In this document: positions 1 through 4,505 of the stretch, piece after piece | How positions within the stretch are numbered: position 1 is the first letter of the stretch | Layout of the letters: every line of letters begins with the position of its first letter | Source: JBHJOF01 sp050330055 | GTDB lineage: Bacteria > Pseudomonadota > Alphaproteobacteria > Kiloniellales > JAKSDN01 | DNA: 5,177 nucleotides | NCBI GenBank assembly: GCA_050330055.1 | Contig: JBHJOF010000361.1 | Location: 1-5,177 of the forward strand | Direction of reading: 5' to 3' | Program-made: the position numbers and the translations under genes | Notes under the pieces: model-generated | Database searches by the model: none | What the model saw: only the letters and a program-made list of their open reading frames with translations | What the model was told of the DNA's origin: nothing

Positions 1-796
1 GCGATGTTGAACAAGCCGACCAGCGAGATGGCATAGGCGCCGACGTAGCCGGGCAGGCCCAGGTCGACCACGTAGGCCGGGAAGTGCACGGTGATGAAGG
101 CGACGTGGAAGCCGCAGACGAAGAAGCCGACGGTCAGCAGCATGAAGCCGCGATGCCCGGTCGCCTCGCGCAGCGCTTCGCCGATGGTCTGCTCGCGGAC
201 CGCGCCGCCCTGCGCCTGCGCGTCATTGGGTAGCATCAGGGCGAGCGGCACGATGAGCAGCGCGCTGGCGGCCAGGATCAAGAGCGTCGGTTGCCAGCCG
301 AAAGCGGCGAGAAGACCACCTGGCCGAAGGAGCCGGCGGCGGTGCCGAGGCCGAGGGCCAGCGAGCGCCGTTCCGGCCCGACCACCCTGGCGATGGCGGC
401 GAGCGCGATCGAGAAGGCCGTGAAGGCGACGCCCAGCCCGGTCAGCACGCCGCCGAAGAGGTGCAGCGCCAGGCCCGACTCGGCGCCGGCCATGCCCCAG
501 ACGCCCAGCCCATAGATCACCGCACCGGCCGCGAGCACCCAGCGCGGGCCATAGCGGTCGGACAGCGCGCCGGCGATCGGCAGCCCGATTCCCCACAGCA
601 GGTTCTGGATCGCCATGGCGAGCGCGAAGGTCTCGCGGTCCCAGCCGCGCGCCACGGTCATGGGCTCGAGGAACAGGCCGAAGATGGCGCGCACGCCGAA
701 GCCGACCATGGCGATCAGGCAGGCGGTCAGGATCACCACCAGCGGCGTGCGCCAGGCCGGAGATGGCGAAGCGGGGACGGCGGGGATGCTCGCCAT
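1..796 (-). pseudogene. MFS transporter, frameshifted and cut by the window edge
   Basis: This is a 12-helix-type major facilitator superfamily permease of the inner membrane; the substrate is not evident. The start is the ATG at 796 (Met-Ala-Ser-Ile-Pro), with AAGGGA about 10 bases upstream. From there 172 codons stay open to a TGA at 278-280. They cover helices 1-5 and the signature loop between helices 2 and 3 (GALSDRYGPRW). Near 300-314 the homology jumps frame: FGQVVFSPL reads in the first frame, and AAFGWQPTLLIL reads in the next and stays open to base 1 (about 103 codons). That second part gives helix 6, the charged central loop, and helices 7-8. About seven residues usual between the two motifs are absent, so the break looks like a small deletion, not a single-base slip. 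It could be a real pseudogene or an assembly error. The gene is divergent from a MarR regulator, a common pairing. The family call is firm. Confidence 0.85.
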
Positions 797-811
797 GACT
801 GGGCGTTCCCT

Positions 812-824
812 TCGTGCTACACGA
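812..824. promoter_or_regulatory. Small palindrome in the permease leader, possible second operator
   Basis: The sequence is TCGTG-CTA-CACGA, perfect 5-base arms around a 3-base centre. It lies 15 bases upstream of the permease start codon and overlaps the 5' edge of its putative ribosome binding site. On the - strand it contains CGTGTAG, the same heptamer found in the larger palindrome at 921-940. A shared half-site suggests a second, weaker binding site for the neighbouring MarR protein. This is inference from sequence similarity alone. Confidence 0.35.
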
Positions 825-894
825 TCTCTTGCGTCGGCCGCGGCCTCCGCCGGCAGCGGGCGGATTGGCCGAGAACTGGCTGGGGCCGCGGCAA

Positions 895-923
895 TGGACA
901 GCCTGCCTGGGCTGGCATAAACT
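895..923 (+). promoter_or_regulatory. Putative sigma70 promoter of the marR-type gene
   Basis: A TGGACA box (895-900, 5 of 6 to TTGACA) is followed after 17 bases by TAAACT (918-923, 4 of 6 to TATAAT). Transcription would begin near 930, about 30 bases before the regulator's ATG. The -10 box runs into the palindrome at 921-940, so a bound repressor would block it. Confidence 0.4.
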
Positions 924-940
924 CGTGTAGTTACACTAGT
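921..940. promoter_or_regulatory. Likely MarR operator palindrome
   Basis: ACTCGTGTAGTTACACTAGT is a 20-bp palindrome with a 2-base centre (GT) and a single mismatched pair: GTGTA and TACAC are perfect inner arms, and ACT and AGT extend them. MarR dimers typically bind pseudopalindromes of about this size in the spacer between their own gene and a divergent target. It overlaps candidate -10 boxes on both strands, so one dimer could shut off both genes. Binding by the adjacent regulator is inferred. Confidence 0.6.
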
Positions 941-961
941 CGAGGACGCCGGGCAGGTCAA
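933..961 (-). promoter_or_regulatory. Putative sigma70 promoter of the MFS gene
   Basis: On the - strand TTGACC (956-961, 5 of 6 to TTGACA) is followed after exactly 17 bases by TAGTGT (933-938), which keeps the most conserved T, A and final T of a -10 box. The -35 box touches the regulator's start codon and the -10 box lies inside the palindrome at 921-940. It would give the permease mRNA a leader of about 130 bases. Confidence 0.35.
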
Positions 962-1455
962 TGTCGAAGAAGCCGGCGATGCCGTCTCGGATCGGGGTCA
1001 AAGGCAGGGCACGAAGGGCGGCGCGGCCCGCGCCGCGCGCCGACCCGCCCTGCAGCTGCTTTCGCCTGCGCCGCGCGGCGCGGCGGCTGACCCAGGCCTA
1101 CGATCAGGCGCTGCGCCCTGCCGGCCTGCGCGGTACACAGTTCTCCTTGCTGTCGCACGTGCTGCGCGAGGACGGTCTGTCCGTCACCGACCTGGCGGAG
1201 CGCATGGCGATGGAGCGGACCACGCTGACCCGCAATCTGCGGCCGCTGCAGAAGGCCGGCCTGCTGCGCGTCGAGCCCGGCGCCGACCGGCGCAGCCGCG
1301 CGGTGCGGATCACCGCACAGGGGCGGCAGGCCTTCGAAGCGGCCCTGCCGCTGTGGCGCGCGGCCGAGCGCGACTTCCGCCGGCAGATGGGCAAGGAGCA
1401 GGTGGCGGCGCTGCATCGCCTGCTCGACCAGGCGGCTGCCAGCCTCGTGGAGTGA
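961..1455 (+). CDS. MarR-family transcriptional regulator
   Basis: A 164-residue winged helix-turn-helix DNA-binding protein, expected to act as a dimer and usually as a repressor relieved by a small aromatic or phenolic ligand; the ligand here is unknown. After a basic N-terminal tail of about 30 residues comes the dimerisation helix (CFRLRRAARRLTQAYDQAL, from about residue 33). Next are the HTH with recognition helix ERTTLTRNLRPLQKAGLL (around 87-104) and the wing with the family's DRRSRAVRITAQG motif. A C-terminal helix closes the dimer interface. A Cys-Ser-Cys at residues 31-33 could sense redox state, but that is speculation. The length fits the family. The ATG at 961 has only a weak ribosome binding site; the ATG at 979 is an alternative. 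It is divergent from the MFS permease gene, its probable target, and is followed in the same direction by an SDR gene 106 bases away. Confidence 0.9.
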   Translation: MSKKPAMPSRIGVKGRARRAARPAPRADPPCSCFRLRRAARRLTQAYDQALRPAGLRGTQFSLLSHVLREDGLSVTDLAERMAMERTTLTRNLRPLQKAGLLRVEPGADRRSRAVRITAQGRQAFEAALPLWRAAERDFRRQMGKEQVAALHRLLDQAAASLVE

Positions 1456-1548
1456 GCCACCGCGGCCATTGCGAGCGGCAGGTTCCTGGCGCAGGACACC
1501 ACTTTCTGGCACAGAGAGTCGGCCAAGCGTGGCAAGTAGCGGATCGGG

Positions 1549-1553
1549 GGAGG
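1549..1553 (+). promoter_or_regulatory. Ribosome binding site that fixes the SDR start
   Basis: GGAGG lies in a purine-rich run (1546-1559), 8 bases before the GTG at 1562. Upstream in-frame starts, back to an ATG at 1469, lack such a site and would add about 31 residues with no family resemblance. Confidence 0.7.
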
Positions 1554-1561
1554 GGAAGGCA

Positions 1562-2362
1562 GTGGCAGGGCGACTGGCGGACAGGACTGCGCTGGTGGTC
1601 GGCGCCGGATCGGTCGGCCCGGGCTGGGGCAACGGCAAGGCCACCGCCGTGCTCTTCGCCCGCGAGGGCGCCAAGGTCCTCTGCGTCGACATCAACCGGG
1701 AAGCGGCGGAGGAAACCGTCGGCATCATTGCCCAGGAGGGCGGCAGCGCATCAGCTTTTGCGGCCGACGCGTCGCGCGCCGATCAGGTCGAGGCGATGGT
1801 CGCGCGCTGTCTGGCGCTCTACGGCCGCATCGACGTGCTGCAGAACAACGTCGGCATCGTCGAGGTCGGCGGTCCGGTCGAGGCCAGCGAGGAGAGCTGG
1901 GATCGCGTCATGGCGGTCAATGTCAAGTCCATGTTCCTGACCTGCAAGCACGTGCTGCCGGTAATGCAGCGTCAGGGCAAGGGGGCGATCGTCAATGTCT
2001 CCTCGATCGCCGCGATCCGCTGGACAGGGGTGCCCTACATCTCCTACTCCGCCAGCAAGGCGGCAGTGGTGCAGTTCACCCGCAGCATCGCATTGCAGTA
2101 CGCGGCAGAGGGGATTCGGGCCAACTCGATCCTGCCCGGCCTCATGAACACGCCGATGATCGTGGAGCCGCTGAAGGACAGCTACGGCGGCGGCGACGTG
2201 GACAGGATGATCGCGGTGCGTGACGCGCAATGTCCGATGGGCCATATGGGCGACGCCTGGGACGTCGCCTATGCCGCACTGTTCCTGGCGTCCGACGAGG
2301 CGAAATACGTCACCGCCACCGAGCTGGTGGTGGACGGCGGCATTACCGCGAAGATGGTCTAG
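1562..2362 (+). CDS. SDR-family NAD(P)-dependent oxidoreductase
   Basis: A 266-residue classical short-chain dehydrogenase/reductase, a cytosolic enzyme that oxidises an alcohol or reduces a ketone; the substrate cannot be read from sequence. The Rossmann fold opens with ALVVGAGSVGPGWGNGKATA (residues 10-29). This is a longer glycine-rich loop than the usual G-x3-G-x-G, with about five extra residues. Asp43 at the end of the second strand favours NAD(H) over NADP(H). NNVG (95-98), Asn120, Ser147/Ser148, Tyr162 and Lys166 (YSASK) supply the structural and catalytic residues. PG at 192-193 and the C-terminal VVDGG complete the family pattern. The GTG start is chosen because GGAGG lies 8 bases upstream and translation from there begins right at the fold. 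The length is normal. It may be co-transcribed with the preceding regulator, or have its own promoter in the 106-base gap, where I see none that is clear. Confidence 0.9.
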   Translation: MAGRLADRTALVVGAGSVGPGWGNGKATAVLFAREGAKVLCVDINREAAEETVGIIAQEGGSASAFAADASRADQVEAMVARCLALYGRIDVLQNNVGIVEVGGPVEASEESWDRVMAVNVKSMFLTCKHVLPVMQRQGKGAIVNVSSIAAIRWTGVPYISYSASKAAVVQFTRSIALQYAAEGIRANSILPGLMNTPMIVEPLKDSYGGGDVDRMIAVRDAQCPMGHMGDAWDVAYAALFLASDEAKYVTATELVVDGGITAKMV

Positions 2363-2380
2363 GCGCGAGAGGAGCGCCTA
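2360..2380 (+). terminator. Hairpin at the end of the SDR gene, terminator candidate
   Basis: TAGGCGC and GCGCCTA form a perfect 7-bp stem around a 7-base loop; the first three bases are the SDR stop codon. The run downstream (AATTCATTCTTC at 2389-2400) is only moderately T-rich and begins 8 bases later, so this is a weak intrinsic terminator or an mRNA 3'-end stabilising hairpin. Confidence 0.45.
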
Positions 2381-2391
2381 ACGCGCCCAAT

Positions 2392-2661
2392 TCATTCTTC
2401 TGCCGGGCTCGGGTGCGCCGTGGGCGTGGTGGAGACTTGCACGGCGCCAGCGGGCCGATCGCTCTCCTGTCCGCTCTGGTCCGCAGCAGCGTTCGAATTG
2501 TTGTGCAGGGCGAATGACGTAAGGGAGAGCGCCGGTGCCGCTTCGGAGGCGTCCCCATCGGCCAGCACCGCCGGACTCTCCCTTATGTCATCGCCGAGAC
2601 GCCAGACGACTGGCGCTGCCAGCAGGGCGGCCAATGCCAATGGAAGGATATAGCCCTGCAA
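2392..2661 (-). CDS. Doubtful ORF for a small one-helix membrane protein
   Basis: I do not recognise this protein. Starting at a TTG (2661) with GAGAGG 5 bases upstream, it would be 89 residues long. A short hydrophobic segment at about residues 4-20 (YILPLALAALLAAPVVW) is followed by a polar, Ala/Ser/Pro-rich tail. That arrangement would suit a membrane-anchored periplasmic protein. The frame stays open further upstream to another TTG at 2727. Against it: third-position GC looks clearly lower than in the firm genes here, the start is a rare codon, and a long inverted repeat (2514-2591) runs through the middle, which is unusual in coding DNA. It lies downstream of the small membrane ORF at 2819-2980 on the same strand. 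It may be a decayed gene or chance. Confidence 0.25.
   Translation of the reverse strand: MQGYILPLALAALLAAPVVWRLGDDIRESPAVLADGDASEAAPALSLTSFALHNNSNAAADQSGQESDRPAGAVQVSTTPTAHPSPAEE
2514..2591. repeat. 78-bp inverted repeat with 16-bp arms
   Basis: ATGACGTAAGGGAGAG (2514-2529) and CTCTCCCTTATGTCAT (2576-2591) are reverse complements at 15 of 16 positions. The pairing resumes inward after a small gap (GGTGC with GCACC) and outward as GGCG with CGCC around one extra A, so the structure spans about 84 bases. It could fold as a long imperfect stem-loop in RNA or be a tiny MITE-like element. There is no T-tract on either side to make it a standard terminator, and I see no target duplication. Confidence 0.6.
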
Positions 2662-2782
2662 TTGCGCCTCTCTGCGGTGGGGCAGTGAGGCATACTGCCG
2701 GCGCTGGGCCGGAAGGAGGTGTGTCAAAAAAACGCTGGCCGTCCTGCCGTCGCTCGGCCGCGCGTGAGACGATGCGATGCTT

Positions 2783-2803
2783 GCGACAAAGCCGCTTTGC
2801 CGC
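2783..2803 (-). other. Hairpin just downstream of the small membrane ORF
   Basis: On the - strand GCGGCAAAG and CTTTGTCGC pair over 9 bp (one G-U) around a CGG loop, 15 bases after the stop codon of the ORF at 2819-2980. No U-run follows, so it is not a standard intrinsic terminator. It could still protect the transcript's 3' end. Confidence 0.4.
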
Positions 2804-2818
2804 GCTGTAGCCGGGAGG

Positions 2819-2980
2819 CTAGAGGATCAGCACCGCCTGGCCGATCAGCAGTCCCCAGCAGACCAGACTGGCGGCAACGACGAAGAGAAGAGACACGCGG
2901 CCAGGCCACCTTTTGCCCGCCTGCGGCACACACCACGGCGATGATCCGGTCTTCTGGGGCAAGCCCGAGCTGAAGATCAC
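2819..2980 (-). CDS. Small single-helix membrane protein, 53 residues
   Basis: The function is unknown. From a GTG at 2980 the protein has a short polar, basic N-terminus (to about residue 30, ending GKRWPGR). One strongly hydrophobic helix, VSLLFVVAASLVCWGLLIGQAVLIL, runs to the very C-terminus. Positive charges before the helix predict an N-in orientation. The start is supported by GGGGAGGAG at 2985-2993 with GGAGG 6 bases from the GTG, the best ribosome binding site in the window. Codons within the helix mostly end in G or C, as in the real genes here. Longer in-frame versions up to about 82 residues are possible but lack a good site. Short proteins ending in a WPxRVSLL-like helix are familiar to me from alphaproteobacterial genomes, but I cannot name a family. 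It stands alone between repeats, with a hairpin after its stop. Confidence 0.5.
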   Translation of the reverse strand: MIFSSGLPQKTGSSPWCVPQAGKRWPGRVSLLFVVAASLVCWGLLIGQAVLIL

Positions 2981-3151
2981 ATCTCTCCTCCCCGACATGC
3001 CGCCCGACGGCAGCCTATTCTTGTCCATAACGAGCATATTGCCAGGCACCAAAGGCCAGCAAGGCACCCGGGGTTATTTCCAAAAAATGTCACAGTGTGC
3101 CGAAACCGTGGCTCCTCTTATACGCCGTCTCGAATCCAGAGACTCATGGCC

Positions 3152-3193
3152 CATCCTTCGAGACGCGTTCTTCGAACGCTCCTCAGGATGAGG
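3152..3193 (+). repeat. REP-like palindromic repeat, first unit
   Basis: This unit runs CATCCTTCGAGACGC, a short central hairpin, then GCTCCTCAGGATGAGG. CATCCT pairs with AGGATG (3185-3190), GAG with CTC, and GCGTTC (3165-3170) with GAACGC (3174-3179) around a TTC loop. This pattern, conserved flanks around a variable hairpin, matches extragenic palindromic repeats I recall as abundant in Bradyrhizobium, Rhodopseudomonas and related Alphaproteobacteria. They are non-coding and sit between genes. Confidence 0.7.
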
Positions 3194-3213
3194 AATGGCG
3201 TTCTATATCAACT

Positions 3214-3295
3214 GCCTGCCACCTCATGCTGAGGAGCCACGTGCCCGCAGGAGCGGGCCTTGGCCCGCAAGCGGCGTCTCGCGCGCGAAGCAGGC
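3214..3295 (-). repeat. REP-like palindromic repeat, second unit, inverted
   Basis: This is the reverse-complement arrangement of the unit at 3152-3193. CATGCTGAGGAGC (3225-3237) corresponds to the other unit's inverted CATCCTGAGGAGC, and CGTCTCG (3275-3281) followed by CGAAG closes it. The centre is different and longer, built from GCCCGC (3243-3248), GCGGGCC (3253-3259) and GGCCCGC (3262-3268). GCCTGC (3214-3219) and GCAGGC (3290-3295) pair at the outer ends. Two inverted units about 20 bases apart resemble a BIME-type pair. Confidence 0.6.
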
Positions 3296-3413
3296 GGCCC
3301 CAATGGACCAGGGGGCCGCCAAGCATGGGAGCCCGGTCATGACTATCGGGATTTGGTATTGCATGCTGCATTGCACAAGGAACGCATGCTCCTCGCCCGG
3401 CAGAGACTGGAGT

Positions 3414-4505
3414 CTAGGGATTGCCGCGGCGCCGCGTTAACCGGAACACGAATGGAGCGGCAACCACGATCAGAAAAATCCGCACGATATGGTGGGTGGC
3501 GACGAAGGCGGTCTCCAGCGCCAGGGCGAGCGCGATCAGGCTCATCTCTGCCAGCCCGCCGGGCGCGAAGGCCAGTACCAGCGCGGCCGTCGGCAGGCCG
3601 GTTACGGCGTTGAGCGCAATGGCGAAACTGAGCGTGATCAGCAGCAGGATGGCGGTGGCGCCGGCGGCGATCACGATGGTGTGCCGGATGAAGCCCAAGC
3701 TGCTGCCGGAGAAGCGGCAGCCGATTGCGCTGCCGACCACGACCTGGGCGGCGGCGATCAGCTCGAGCGGCGGCGCCGCCTTGGGCCAGCCGGCCAGGTG
3801 AACGCCGGCGCTCAGCACCATGGGGCCGACGATGCCCGCCGCCGGGACGCGCAGCAGGCGCGCGGCGAGGTAGCCGGCGATCCCGCAGCCGGTCAGCAAC
3901 AGCAGGTCTTCCAGCGGCACCTCCGCAATCGGCAGTCCGGCCGGCGGCCGCGCCGCCGGCTCATAGCCGAGCAGGAGCTGGAAGGCGAAGGGCAGCGTCA
4001 TCACCACCAGCAGGATGCGCGAGGCGTGGATCAGCGAGATGATGCGCCCATCGCCGCCCATGGCGCTGCCGACCAGGAACATCTCCGACAGGCCGCCGGG
4101 CATGGCGGCGAAGTAGGCGGTCACCGGATCGTAGCTGGCGACGAGTCGGAAATAGAAGGCGCCGGCTACGCCCGCCACGGCGACATAGGCCACGAGCGCC
4201 GTCAGGCTGACCGACCATTCGGCGAGCTGGCCCAGGATTGCCGGGGTGAAGGCGCTGCCCAACATGACGCCCAGCACCGCCACCATGACGGCGCGCAACG
4301 GCAGCGGCATGGCGATGCGGACGCCAGCCACCGCCGCCAGCGTCGTGGCCGCCATGGCGCCGATCATCCAGGCCAGCGGCAGCTCGAGCAGGAAGGCGCC
4401 AAAGCCACCGGCGCTGCCAATCGCCAGCGCCAGCAGCAACGGAACGAGCTGCACGTGACGACGCACACGGGGTACGTCCCCGCCACGATCCTTTGGGCCA
4501 CTCAT
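3414..4505 (-). CDS. AbrB-family integral membrane protein (putative transporter)
   Basis: A 363-residue inner-membrane protein of the AbrB family (PF05145, often misnamed ammonia monooxygenase). The family consists of two homologous halves and is presumed to transport an unidentified compound. Both halves are visible. The first has PLAWMIGAM (43-51), AAMPGGLSEM (133-142) and IHASRI (159-164). The second has AAGIVGPMVL (222-231), AFAPGGLAEM (312-321) and HHIVRI (338-343). Hydrophobic segments fill nearly all the remainder, about ten helices, and the C-terminal tail RLTRRRGNP is basic. The length is normal and the gene intact. Its ATG overlaps the stop codon of the upstream hydrolase gene (ATGA at 4502-4505) and has no strong ribosome binding site, so translation is probably coupled. 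I see no good terminator after its stop. The family call is firm and the transport role presumed. Confidence 0.92.
   Translation of the reverse strand: MSGPKDRGGDVPRVRRHVQLVPLLLALAIGSAGGFGAFLLELPLAWMIGAMAATTLAAVAGVRIAMPLPLRAVMVAVLGVMLGSAFTPAILGQLAEWSVSLTALVAYVAVAGVAGAFYFRLVASYDPVTAYFAAMPGGLSEMFLVGSAMGGDGRIISLIHASRILLVVMTLPFAFQLLLGYEPAARPPAGLPIAEVPLEDLLLLTGCGIAGYLAARLLRVPAAGIVGPMVLSAGVHLAGWPKAAPPLELIAAAQVVVGSAIGCRFSGSSLGFIRHTIVIAAGATAILLLITLSFAIALNAVTGLPTAALVLAFAPGGLAEMSLIALALALETAFVATHHIVRIFLIVVAAPFVFRLTRRRGNP

Larger units (their letters stand above)
2981..3413. other. 433-bp stretch with no convincing gene
   Basis: No reading frame here shows protein-like composition or a good start. The stretch is visibly less GC-rich around 3010-3130 than the neighbouring genes and must contain the promoter of the small ORF ending at 2819, but no box pair stands out. 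Its main content is the pair of REP-like palindromes at 3152-3295, plus a partial third copy of the CGTCTCGAA motif at 3126-3134. Confidence 0.6.

Noticed and set aside
461..1090. A 209-codon open frame on the + strand opposite the permease
   Set aside because: It has antisense-type composition and runs through the divergent promoter region and into the MarR gene.
1509..1530. TGGCAC resembling the -24 box of a sigma54 promoter before the SDR gene
   Set aside because: No TTGC follows at the required distance for a -12 box.
958..1728. A long open frame on the - strand across the MarR and SDR start regions
   Set aside because: It is antisense to two well-supported genes, low in complexity, and crosses their junction.
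2711..2723. A perfect Shine-Dalgarno string (AAGGAGGT at 2713-2720) on the + strand, equal to the anti-SD of 16S rRNA on the - strand
   Set aside because: The only start codons are overlapping or one base away, the frames after them encode Arg/Cys-rich low-quality peptides, and nothing else nearby resembles the end of 16S rRNA. Probably chance.
3361..3389. Two GCATGC palindromes and a TGCATGCTGCATTGCA-like run
   Set aside because: Short self-complementary hexamers are expected by chance, and no spacing or extension supports a site.
3404..3415. AGACTGGAGTCT palindrome at the end of the AbrB gene
   Set aside because: The 5-bp arms leave only a 2-base centre, too tight for a hairpin, and no U-run follows on the - strand, so it is not called a terminator.
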